Assembly (NCBI GenBank): GCA_004380135.1
Contig: QXCR01000229.1
Location: forward strand, 1-34,970
Origin: Stemphylium vesicarium
Taxonomy: Eukaryota; Ascomycota; Dothideomycetes; Pleosporales; Pleosporaceae
Direction of reading: 5' to 3'
DNA: 34,970 bases
Shown here: positions 1 to 9,262 of the stretch, in pieces
Layout: each line of letters starts with the position of its first letter
How positions within the stretch are numbered: the first letter of the stretch is position 1
The notes under the pieces: model-generated
The model's input: the letters and a program-made list of their open reading frames with translations, nothing else
Databases searched by the model: none
Told to the model about the DNA's origin: nothing
Translations under genes and position numbers: made by a program

Positions 1-299
1 TTAATAGCTTATTTTATAGCCTAAATATAGGCCTGTATTTTGTATATAGAAAGCATCTAGCTAGCTACAGTACCTAGCTAGATATCTTAGTTCGGAGCAA
101 AATGTGGAGACCCAACTCTTGGCAACGTGGGTTGGCTAATAACCTTTTTGTTATTAGCTTAAGAGAAAGACTTTCTACATACAAAATCTAGATGTAGATT
201 TAGGCTATGGAATAAGCTATCGATTGTCTATATCGGGTTATTATGTATAGAGATATCGCGGATTTGAGTTCCCGATGAGGAGACCCATTTGCCAGCCTA
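1..299. mobile_element. hAT-type MITE, copy 1 (left end outside the window)
   Basis: This stretch matches 4276-4574 with one difference (a C/T transition near base 49), so it is the right-hand 299 bases of the same 376-377-bp non-coding element. It ends at 299 with the terminal sequence CCAGCCTA, the reverse complement of the TAGGCTGG that begins copies 2 and 3. Its left terminal repeat lies before base 1, so the target duplication cannot be tested. The element abuts coding sequence for an ABC transporter directly. It has no coding capacity and would depend on a hAT transposase elsewhere (inference from the 8-bp duplications at the other two copies). Confidence 0.85.
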
Positions 300-3024
300 A
301 TTGGGGACATGGCTCCTCGACCAAAAAGACCACACAGAGTTCTGTGTCCATCCACCAAGCCTCTTTCGGTTGGATAGATACGGAAAAACCCATTCTTAAA
401 GACCTAAATCTTGATATGCCCCGTGGGGGGCTTACCATAATAATTGGACCCGTAGGAAGTGGCAAGTCAACCCTCCTGCAGACATTGCTGGGCGAAACTA
501 AACCTGCTGGCGGAGTTGGTTATATTCAGGTCGCTTTCCAAAATGCAGCATATTGTCAGCAACGGCCGTGGATCTCCAATTCAACAATCCGCCAAAATAT
601 TCTTGGTGGGTCCGCCTTTGATCCGGAGTGGTATTCAGTTGTGGTGAATGCCTGCGGCTTGACCGCAGATCTAGATCAACTTGCGGAAAGAGATGCTACC
701 AACGTCGGCAGTAACGGGACTTCTCTCAGTGGCGGCCAGCAGACGCGCATTGCGCTGGCACGTGCCGTTTATTCCAAGAAAAAAACGATGATCATGGACG
801 ATGTTCTCAGCAGCCTTGACCCTAGGACCGAAGAAGGAGTATTCAAGTCGCTGTTCTCCAGAAGTGGGTTGCTGAAGCAGCATGGCATCACTGTCATCTT
901 GACCACCAACGCCGTGCATCGTCTTCCTGACGCTGACCAAATCATTGTGCTCGGTCATGACGGGTTTAGCACGGAACAAGGCTCCTTTTCCGAACTTGTG
1001 TCCCGCCCAGGGGGTTACCTCTCCAAGCTGAGTTTGCAGAACGGCGCAAAATTGCAGGAGGACAGAAGTAGGCGATCAAAAGAAAACGATTTGCCAGTCT
1101 CTTATGCTCTTTACGAAGCTCTTGCCAAAGCACTGCCCCCCCACATTGAAGCGTCTGACAGCTCCGTGGGCGATCTGGAGATTTACAAGTACTATATCAA
1201 AACCTTTGGCTGGACGAGGTGGTGGATCTTCATCGCTATCTGTTCATTCTACGGCTTTGGAGTCGTCTTCCCGCATGCGTGGGCCCAGATGTGGGCTACA
1301 CATAATGCATTGAACCCTGGCGACAGAGCTGGATATTACGTTGGTATCTACTTCATGCTAGGTGCCCTCACGATTATTTCGCTTGGAACTAGTTGTGGGT
1401 GAGTCTCATCTTCCTCTCCTATTGGTACTGCCCTAGATAATCACAAACTAACAACGAGGACAGATTTCTTGTCATTAGCATCGCACCTCGCGTGGCTCGG
1501 ACTATGCACTCGAGAATCTTGCAAACAGTCATGAACGCCCCAATTTCGTATCTCTTAAGTACAGACCCTGGCTCGCTCATCAACCGCTTCAGTCAGGACA
1601 TGGAACTAGTGGACATGGAACTGCCCGTATCGCTCATTCATACAGTTCTGATGACTTTTGTCCTGACAGCACAGACACTTGTCATTGTGTCGACGGCGAA
1701 ATTTGCCGGTGCAGCGCTGCCATTCTCCATCTTAGCAGCATACATGACTCAAAAATACTACCTGAGAACCTCGCGGGCCTTGAGATTCCTGGACATTGAA
1801 GCCAAGTCTTCCCTCTTCAACCATTTCCTGGAAACACATGGCGGCTTGGTGACGATCCGGGCTTTCAACTGGGCGCATGACTATCTGAGGGGTAACGCAG
1901 ACCACATAAACGTTTCCCAAAGACCTGCGTACCTCCTCCTGAGCGTACAAAGATGGCTAGGGTTTGTCCTAGACCTTCTCGTGGGCGGCATCGCTGTCGT
2001 CCTGGCTGCAGTCGCGGTCAAGACTCGGGGGCAGGTTGACGCGGGACTCATGGGACTGGCGCTGCTCAATATTGTTGGATTCAGTTCCACTCTCAAACAG
2101 CTCATCACGAATTGGACCTTGCTCGAAACCTCAACGGGGGCAATCAGTCGTATCCGGACTTTCACCAGAATGGTCGATTCCGAGGAGCAGTACCTGAATC
2201 AAGACCAAAATCTCCAAATGGTACCCTGTCCCCCTCCGCTCTACTGGCCAAGAAACGGAGCCATAAGTTTCAACAGCGTCACGGCTTCGTACGCACCACA
2301 TTCTCAGCCTATATTACAAGGTATCAACCTACATATCCGCTCCGGCCAACGTATCGGTATCGTGGGACGCAGTGGCAGCGGAAAGAGCAGTCTAGTGGCT
2401 TGCTTGTGTAGGATGATGAATCTACACAGCGGAAATATCACCATAGACGGAGTCGATACGTCCACGCTTTCTCCGGAAGATGTTCGCCTCTCCCTGAACG
2501 TATTACCTCAAAGACCCTTCCTCATTCCTGGCACGCTGAGGGACAACGTAGATCCTCTAGGTCAGGCAAGTAACGACGATGTGGTCGAAGCCCTGCACCT
2601 TGTTGGACTGTGGGAGACCGTTTTCCAGGATCTACCCGATGGCATCGAATCTCCCATGCCGGGCCAGATGCTATCCCACGGTCAGAAGCAACTACTCTGC
2701 CTGGCGCGTGCGTTGATGAGAGCAAGACACAGCCCCGTATTGGTCCTGGACGAGGCGACGTCGTCTGTTGATCTCGAGACGGAGCAGCGGATGCAGGAAC
2801 TCATCGACGAACAATTTGAGGGCAAGACCGTCATCGCCATCGCCCATCGACTCGACACGATCTTGGATTTTGACGCCGTAGTGGTCATGGACGGTGGAAG
2901 GATTGCTGAGTGGGGAGAACCGAGGTCCTTACTAACTAGAGACAGCTTATTTTATAGTTTATATCGTGAGACGATGCTAACATCACCCAATGGGTCTTCT
3001 CATAATGGCTTAATTAGTTTCTAG
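300..3024 (+). CDS. ABCC-type ABC transporter, 3' part (NBD1-TMD2-NBD2), 5' part separated by a MITE
   Basis: Two exons, 300-1398 and 1464-3024, joined by a 65-nt intron (GTGAGT...CAG, branch-like ACTAAC); splicing restores a continuous frame. NBD1 has Walker A GPVGSGKST, Q-loop region CQQRPW, signature LSGGQ and Walker B TMIMDDVLSSLD, where Asp replaces the catalytic Glu and Asn replaces the H-loop His (TTNAVH), as is usual for the degenerate first site of the ABCC/MRP family. TMD2 follows (hydrophobic segments around 1205-1400 and 1640-2050). NBD2 is canonical: GRSGSGKSS, LSHGQ, VLVLDEATSSVD and H-loop AHRLD. About 895 codons are present against 1,300-1,500 in complete fungal ABCC proteins, so TMD1 is missing. 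No genuine start exists here: the ATG at 275 lies in the MITE and an in-frame stop sits at 248-250. Either the MITE is in an intron or it broke the gene. Likely role: membrane export, possibly of the neighbouring NRPS product (inference). Confidence 0.85.
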
Positions 3025-3201
3025 AGGAATAGATGCGTCTAATCCCCTAAGTAAGATTATACTATAGATAGCCTTAACTATATCTACACGATTTAGATAG
3101 ATAACACGCATAAATCCTAGTCTTGAAGATAAATACGACAAGAATAAGAACATAAAGTGTCTGATAAAATAATAGAGTAAGATAACTAGTAAGGTATTCC
3201 A

Positions 3202-3232
3202 CCACTAAGTAAGACAACCCACTAAGTGAGAC
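3202..3232. repeat. Two 14-bp direct repeats, possible subterminal sites of the pogo-like element
   Basis: CCACTAAGTAAGAC at 3202-3215 and CCACTAAGTGAGAC at 3219-3232 lie just beyond the stop codon of the transposase remnant. They differ at one base, TpA against TpG, a RIP-type change. Direct repeats close to the end of a Tc1/mariner-pogo element often bind the transposase; that role here is inference, and I found no partner copy at the other end. Confidence 0.35.
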
Positions 3233-3259
3233 AGAAGAGCTTAGCAGTACCGACTCACA

Positions 3260-4078
3260 TTACAACTCTTCAATTTCATCGCTATTAAACATAGAGCTAG
3301 CGTACGTCGTAGTAGTATCTAATTTAGAAGATACTTCTATATCCTTTTTACACGTACGCGCGTTATGCCTAGTCCCTCCACAGTTTCCGCAGCGCCGTAG
3401 AGCTGGTTGGGCTCTTTCTTGATCACCACCACCACGAGCCTTCTTCGACCGCTCAGCAGCTACAGAGGCCTCAGCAGCTACCTGAGCTGCTGCCTCACCA
3501 TACTCCATAGTACCACCTTGCTGGATCCGCTTTTTTTTGCGCGATTTCCGCTTAGTCATTACTGCTAATTGCTCTTTGAGCTCAGTATTCCGAGCAGCTA
3601 GAAGTACAGCTTGATGCAGCATGTGCTCAGCACCTCTTACAAGCTGAGAGAAGCTGCTACTAGCTGTAATAGGCGACCGAGTAAATAACTCGCGTACGAG
3701 CTTCGACTTAGATCCAAACTTGTGGGTATTGCTTAGAGTCTTCGACTGCCACGGCGTCTCTAGGAGGAGGGGTTCTAATAGGGTACGCAACCGCACTTTA
3801 AGGCGATCTAATACAGCCTATATATCAAGAGAGATGGGATTCAATACCTTAAAAGCCTTATAATTATACTCTATAACAAATATATTAAAAAACTCGTCTA
3901 TAAAGGCGGGGAGGAAGCTGTCTTTATTAATATAGAAGACGGGCTTATATACTAAGTCTTATACGCGCTAAGTGTACTTACGCTTTTATATTAAGAAGCA
4001 GACTATATTAAGTGGCTAGAGGATATGCGATAAGTAAGGTAGTATATGGAGAGTAAAGATCATATATTTAAGATAGTA
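3260..4078 (-). pseudogene. Pogo/Fot1-family (DDE) transposase, C-terminal half, RIP-degraded
   Basis: From 3796 down to 3260 the minus strand has an open stretch with the C-terminal features of fungal pogo/Fot1 transposases: an LLETPWQSKT-like segment, an SKLVRE segment, a basic KRKSRKKKRIQ patch, and a zinc knuckle CGNCGGTRHNARTC near the end. Upstream, 3797-4078, the same protein is recognisable only across frame changes and stops (pieces resembling the FYINKDSFLPAFIDEFF stretch of the DDE_1 domain). The DDE catalytic core and the N-terminal CENP-B-type HTH domain are absent, because similarity stops where the 119-bp element begins at 4081. The gene cannot make an active transposase. Confidence 0.8.
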
Positions 4079-4080
4079 GT

Positions 4081-4583
4081 TGTCAGGCCGTGTCATGCCA
4101 GATGACGATGTATACAATCCTGCACCATGATCAGTAGTTCACTGATCATACGTACCTTTTTGGTTGCATGGCGTAGTGGTGCAGGGCTGCGTCCTGACTA
4201 GGCTGGTAAATGGGTCTCCACATCGGGATCTAAAAAGCTGCAATATCTCTACAGGCTCTAACCCAATTTAGACGATTAATAGCTTATTTTATAGCCTAAA
4301 TATAGGCCTGTATTTTGTACATAGAAAGCATCTAGCTAGCTACAGTACCTAGCTAGATATCTTAGTTCGGAGCAAAATGTGGAGACCCAACTCTTGGCAA
4401 CGTGGGTTGGCTAATAACCTTTTTGTTATTAGCTTAAGAGAAAGACTTTCTACATACAAAATCTAGATGTAGATTTAGGCTATGGAATAAGCTATCGATT
4501 GTCTATATCGGGTTATTATGTATAGAGATATCGCGGATTTGAGTTCCCGATGAGGAGACCCATTTGCCAGCCTAGTCCTGACA
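4081..4583. mobile_element. 119-bp terminal-inverted-repeat element, copy A, split by a MITE
   Basis: Bases 4081-4198 plus 4583 rebuild a 119-bp unit that begins TGTCAGG and ends CCTGACA. It is the reverse complement of 34673-34791 with about four differences. Inside is a hairpin, ATGATCAGT (4127-4135) and ACTGATCAT (4141-4149) around a 5-base loop. The hAT-type MITE at 4199-4574 was inserted eight bases before its end, duplicating GTCCTGAC. No matching target duplication is visible outside the 119-bp unit, so it could be a MITE or the terminal part of a larger element. Confidence 0.7.
4191..4582. mobile_element. hAT-type MITE, copy 2, with 8-bp target site duplication
   Basis: The element is 4199-4574 (376 bp) and is flanked by perfect 8-bp direct repeats GTCCTGAC at 4191-4198 and 4575-4582. 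Its ends are TAGGCTGG and CCAGCCTA within inverted repeats that continue, with mismatches, for about 130 bases, so the element can fold into a long hairpin. The 8-bp duplication points to the hAT superfamily (established knowledge); the lack of any ORF makes it a non-autonomous derivative. It is 298/299 identical to copy 1 over the shared part, so both are recent. Confidence 0.9.
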
Positions 4584-5312
4584 GGAAAAGCTACCTTTTT
4601 ATAGCAGCTGTGCTTACTAGCTCTAACCTTTTTAAATTCTTTATATAGTATAAACTATTTTTAGCAATAAGTAGATAAGAGATAGGAACTGCTTATCGTA
4701 GAATCTTATGGTTATATGCTACCCGCCCTATACAAACGTTTGCTATAAAGATGGAACTAAGGAAGAGAGGGACTGCATTGTCTGAGTAGCTATGAAGGAG
4801 GGCAGCTATATATATGAATGTGGGATGAGCAAGTGTGGCAGCGAGAGCTGTACCTAACTTGTACCAAAACATGCCTTGGCAGAGCTCGAACCGTTATATT
4901 TGGGGTAAGTGTTAGCTTACGTGGGATTAGGCATATTTAGTGGCTAGATTGGGTACGCAACTCCCTTTTAGACATCAAACTTCCATATCCACAGTTAGTG
5001 ATTCGCTCTGCATTAAGTACAAGGCGAATTTGAGTTCTCTTCATTCACAATATTATATTATATCTATAACTAGAGACAGGCTTATTTTTCTATATGCTGG
5101 AATTCTATCACAGTTTTGGAGTCTTTCCTCTTATATTACGTATCACAGTTTTATGTCTCCACTGCTGTACCACATTGTATACATGACCACTGCTTTACAC
5201 CTTGTGACGGTTCATGAGGTAGGGACATCCAGGTGCCACGTGGTGGAGAGATGGTTCCTCCTGCTCTTGAGCAGCACCTGCTGAATCTATCACGATCATA
5301 GATACGTCATGT
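4584..5312. other. Intergenic stretch between MITE copies 2 and 3, nothing recognised
   Basis: Moderately AT-rich sequence with no open frame resembling a known protein, no RNA gene that I can recognise and no clear repeat ends. A short perfect hairpin (CTGCTC, TT, GAGCAG) lies near 5260-5275. The longest open stretch, about 115 codons on the plus strand, lacks any family feature. Confidence 0.5.
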
Positions 5313-5705
5313 AAACAGACTAGGCTGGTAAATGGGTCCCCACATCGGGAACTCATTTTCCGTGATATCTCCACCACTTCTTATGCAATCTGGAAAATGA
5401 ATAGCTTATATTATAGCTAGAATCTAGATCTATATCTTATATATAGAATATTTTTACCTAGCTAGGATAGCTAGCTAGATATCTTAGATTAGAGTAAAAT
5501 GAGGAGACCTAACTCTTAGCAACGTAGGTTAGCTAATAACTTTCTACCTATTAGATTTAGAGAAAGACTTCCTATTTATAAGATATAGATCTAGATTTTA
5601 GCTATAATATAAGCTATTCATTGTCCAGATTGCATAAGAAGTGGTGGAGATATCACGGAAAATGAGTTCCCGATGTGGAGACCCATTTACCAGCCTAAAA
5701 CAGAC
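5313..5705. mobile_element. hAT-type MITE, copy 3, with 8-bp target site duplication and very long inverted repeats
   Basis: The element is 5321-5697 (377 bp), flanked by perfect 8-bp duplications AAACAGAC at 5313-5320 and 5698-5705. Its two arms match over roughly 125 bases with only about three mismatches, a much better fold-back than copies 1 and 2. Against those copies the middle part carries many changes of the CpA-to-TpA or TpG-to-TpA type (for example AGCAAAA to AGTAAAA, GTGGG to GTAGG), which is the RIP signature. Confidence 0.9.
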
Positions 5706-6062
5706 CATCGGAATAGCCCTATGTAAGGCTACCGAGACAGCTACATAGACACACAACAAGACATCTACTTTTGCAAGCACTCTTCTCTCACTGCTTGCAC
5801 TTCTATACCCCTCGTCGCTTTCCAACTATATACATTGTTCATAACAACATACAATACAACCTCAGTTCAATCCTTCAATTCTTCCTGCACGCAATCCCTA
5901 GCAAATTCTATTAGTCGTGTTAAGTACCTGGACGATCAAGGATAAGCGAATGTTGGCGTTCCACCTATCAAAGGAATATTGTAAAGTACACAGAACATAC
6001 CTTCCTCCCTCCCGAGGTTATGGTGTTTCAAAAGCCTAGTAGTGATAGAATTTACTATAAAA
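5706..6062. other. 3' flank of the regulator gene with a possible LTR remnant
   Basis: No gene is seen. Bases 5851-5878 nearly repeat 27785-27810 of the solo LTR inside the Copia element (ACAATACAACCTCAG then CAATCCT...CAA, with two single-T differences). This suggests that the stretch around 5700-5900 derives from a related LTR into which MITE copy 3 inserted. The rest should contain the 3' untranslated region of the minus-strand regulator. Confidence 0.4.
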
Positions 6063-7222
6063 TCAAGAAATACCACCGTTCTGCAAAAAAAGTGCGACTA
6101 TGTTCGTCATGCCGAGCACTATGGCGAGCTGTACCGGCGTGTAACCCTCGCTATCCCGTTCCAACATCAAATATTTCTTGTGTCTTATGAGTAGTCGCAC
6201 TGTCTCCAGATGGCCACTCGCTACCGCAAGGTGGAGCAGGGACGCGCTGGGATCTGGGGAAACTTCCGGCTTGCTGCCAATGATGGCGGCTGGCGGCGGC
6301 GGTGTTGCAGCTTGGGAAAGGGCAGCAGTAGCATCCATGTGACGATCTTGTGTTCCGCTGAGATGGTGCTCCAGATTTTTCGGAAGTCCAAGCGGATTGA
6401 AGGACATAGGCTCTGTTGTTGCTGCCTCCACTGAATTCACCCCGTCGGATGGAGCAATCGGTGTCCCAATCTGCTCGACGGTTGGATCCAATATTGGCTG
6501 GCAGTTATTGAATATAGACTCCGGGGGTGCGGCAGCTGTTGTACCGGCTTTGCAACTGGGAAACTCTATTGCTGGAAGGAACTCAAAGTTTGGTAGTAGT
6601 GGGCCGGCGGTGTCAAGTGGTTTGTCAACACCCATAGAAAAGTACCTGTCCATCCAGGTGGTGAAATGAAGGGAGCTTGCGTCCATGTCGATATCGACCG
6701 TGTCGTTATTGTATGAGTCTGATTCGGAGCACCGGGGGCTGCTTGCAGCGGGCCTTTGGTCTTCGACGTCACCTTTAGACTTGGACACACTTTTGCCATT
6801 GCTAGAGGTATCTTCATTTTTGAAATGAGGGGAATTGTTGCTGCCGCTGCTGCTTGTGTCGGAAGGCAACCGACTTGGACTTGGACTGTGATAGGAGCCT
6901 CGACTTGAGCTTGAGCTAACACTGCTGCCATCATTTCCCTTGCGGAATTTCTGGAGTTGTTTCTTCAGCATCTGCACTTCCGTGTTTCTGTCACGGAGGC
7001 TGCGGCCTATCGACGATCATTAGTATCCAGCGTACTTGTTTCGGAAATAAAATAGTAAAGCTTACGATACGCCCTCTGTGCCAGGCGGTTCTGAACTTTT
7101 CTCCTTTCGGTGGCATCCTCTATGGTCCTCCAGTCCTCGTTGGGTTTCATCAGATCGATGTAAGCGGAATTCGGTGGACGTCCACACTTGTAAGAGTTTG
7201 AAGTGGGGGATTGGCTCGGCAT
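6063..7222 (-). CDS. bANK-type transcription factor: bZIP basic region plus C-terminal ankyrin repeats
   Basis: Two exons on the minus strand, 7222-7066 and 7006-6063, with a 59-nt intron (GTAAGC...TACTAATGATCG...TAG) that falls inside the DNA-binding domain; spliced length 366 residues. Residues 38-60 form a fungal bZIP basic region (RRKVQNRLAQRAYRR). The following helix offers only a weak zipper (L56, V63, L70). A long Ser-rich, low-complexity region follows from about residue 75. Residues 308-366 hold about two ankyrin repeats (LLHLAVASGHLETVRLLI and YTPVQLAIVLGMTNIVALFL), and the protein ends right after them. Basic region plus ankyrin repeats with little or no zipper is the layout of TOXE and APS2, pathway regulators of the HC-toxin and apicidin clusters. 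It is divergent from the NRPS, which supports a role as its activator (inference). Confidence 0.88.
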
Positions 7223-8686
7223 ATTGTGTCAGACGAGTGACGACCCTGAGACAGTCGGAGAAATTTCTAGGTGCAGTAGAAGCAGTAGGGATGTTTACCT
7301 AGGGAGCTCAGCATCAGTATTATATATCTAGCTATACGGGTCATAGCATCGAGACCCGCATTTCAACTTCTCGGGTAGCCTTGATGTTGAGTTCAAGTTG
7401 CTGTCATCGGGAATATGGTGGAGTCCGTATAAAAATAACTGTCAGCATTTTAGTCACGCTATACCTCAATAAAGACTTTACGCAAACAAATGTGCCTCAA
7501 TTAAACCGACTTTTCATACCGGCCACAGGAAGGATACGAGAAAACTGTTTGGAAGTAAGACGCAGAGTAATTTACCAACATACGACAGAGCGCCTAACCA
7601 ACACCCGTATTTGCAGTAGTGAGCGCACTGAAACAAATGTAACACTACATGAGTGGCTAGGTTTTACCCCACTGCATGGCACGAATATAGCAAGATCAAT
7701 GCTTTTAGGTGGCGACGTAGGTGGCCGTAAAGGAATAGGGACATGATTTGCGACACACTCAGCACTATGTATTCCGAAGGATTCAGATGTTTCATGTAGT
7801 CACGCCGCAATCTGAACGTCAGTTTCCTATGTTTTTCCGGTCTTTCTTGTTATTTCCGATGCCAATTGCTAAATCGAATGCTGTCTGTCATGTCAACTGG
7901 CACTGTAGCAAAAATCAGATGTGACACACTTTATGTGCAAAAAACACCATCCCTAGGCATTTCCAGCCTAAGAGCTACTTAATTCCGCGTTGTCGCATTT
8001 ATTATCTTAAACGAGTGTTGGCCCCTTCGCTTAACTAGGTTTGTTGGTTTCGGCCCCGTAAGTGTTTGGTTTCGGCCCGGTAAGAGTTTAGTTTCGGCCC
8101 CCGTAAGTGTTTGCAGCGTGAGCGCCACCGTAAGCATACTAAGGTCTAAGTCGTCAGATATACTCCGTCCCACCCCACATCCAGACCCCACCATCAGCAT
8201 GCTCACTGCCTCAGGTCTTCTAGAAAAAAATATGGTGGAAAATTGGCGGAGGCGTAGTCGCTGATTCGATGTTTGGCGGTGGCGAAGCTGCTGATTTCAT
8301 ATGAGCCGGACTTTCAATTCTGGGCTATCGTCATGTCACTAACCGCATACGCCGGGGTCTGGTACCTTAATCATAGTAAGAATTACATTCGTGTTGGTTT
8401 TTGCGATGGGGGAGATGGAGTTTCACACGTGAGGCTACCTAGCGTACATTTACTACATAACGAGCTATTATGAGTATCGCGAGCCGTGGGAATTGTTTTT
8501 AACCTTAATATTATACCTACTACCTTACTTTTATCGCATATCTTATAAAATTTGGACCTTTAAAAAAGTTAGCTTAAGTATTTTCTTTACTAAGAGCAAA
8601 CTTCACTATTGTCAAATCGCATTTCCCCACCATCCAAGTCGCCAAATACACGGCCACACAATACAAATCTCTCCAACAAATACACA
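7223..8686. promoter_or_regulatory. Shared divergent promoter region of regulator and NRPS
   Basis: The 1.46 kb between the two divergent start codons contains no convincing gene. It holds three head-to-tail 22-23-bp repeats (8046-8112) and a TATA-like TATAAAA at 8544-8550, 137 bases before the NRPS ATG. A run of TATATA near 7319-7327 lies about 100 bases upstream of the regulator's ATG. I found no perfect copy of the published TOXE tox-box (ATCTCNCGNA) nor of the apicidin Api-box (TGACGTGA). Confidence 0.5.
8046..8112. repeat. Triple tandem repeat in the NRPS/regulator promoter
   Basis: Three adjacent units of 22, 22 and 23 bp (8046-8067, 8068-8089, 8090-8112) share GTTTCGGCCC followed by GTAAGTGTTT or GTAAGAGTTT. 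A partial fourth match, CCGTAAG, follows at about 8128. GC-rich repeated boxes midway between a cluster regulator and its NRPS are candidates for factor binding; this is inference from position and repetition. Confidence 0.8.
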
Positions 8687-9262
8687 ATGCCACACAACAC
8701 ATCGTCATTTTCCACAGACTGGGCCGCGGATGCCTTTGAAAAGCTGCAACAAGAGAGCGTGCAAGGCATTGAAGCAATAATCGATGCAGCTTGGGCCATC
8801 ACACTCTGGTGCTACTCTGGCGACGGGGATATCTCCTTCCCATCGGTGAGGAATCGCACTCAGAGCAGATGCACCGCTTCGATAAGTGGTATGTCGAACA
8901 TCGCCTCTTTAGTTCAGTCCATGGGGGATAGAACAGTGGAGGAGGTAAGTAATGAACCCGCTGTGCAGATAGGCCCAAACTCCAAGCAAAACCCCCTTTC
9001 GAACACAGTTGCTGTATTTGCATCATCAGAAGACGCGGTGAACTATGTCACCGTCGTCATGAAATCTTACCTCACGGGACTTGCATGTACCATTACAGCC
9101 GGCCAAATCACGTGCACTGTACACTATAGCGAGCAAGCCATCGACTCCAAGACAGCTGATAGAATTGCTGCAACCTTTTCCCGCATCATAGACTTGATCA
9201 TGGCTGGCGCGGACACTACGCTAAACTCGGTTGATATTGTCAGTGAAAATGACATGAGAGAG
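8687..9262 (+). other. NRPS N-terminal partial condensation domain
   Basis: Residues 1-192 resemble the C-terminal lobe of a fungal condensation domain (IDAAWAITLWCYSGDGDISF corresponds to the usual AAW...YSGSDDVVFG strand). There is no N-terminal lobe and no HHxxxDG motif, so it cannot condense. Such remnants precede the first A domain in many fungal NRPSs; a function is not established from the sequence. Confidence 0.7.

Noticed and set aside
275..277. ATG opening the long frame of the ABC transporter
   Set aside because: It lies in the terminal repeat of the MITE, which is shared with copy 2 at another locus; it is not the ancestral start of the gene.
4940..5284. Open stretch of about 115 codons between MITE copies
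   Set aside because: It starts with a non-ATG codon and resembles no protein I know; surrounding sequence is repeat-derived.
7381..7746. Open stretch of about 120 codons in the divergent promoter
   Set aside because: It has no family features, low-quality composition and a TTG start; an ATG one codon later has no supporting context.
8407..8675. Near matches to the TOXE tox-box (ATCTCCCCCA on the minus strand near 8412, ATCTCTCCAA near 8668)
   Set aside because: Each has a mismatch at the fixed G; such matches are expected by chance in 1.4 kb.
8609..8686. Extension of the NRPS N-terminus upstream of the ATG at 8687
   Set aside because: The frame is open but begins with TTG, has no ATG before 8687 and codes for nothing recognisable; 8687 has a good start context.
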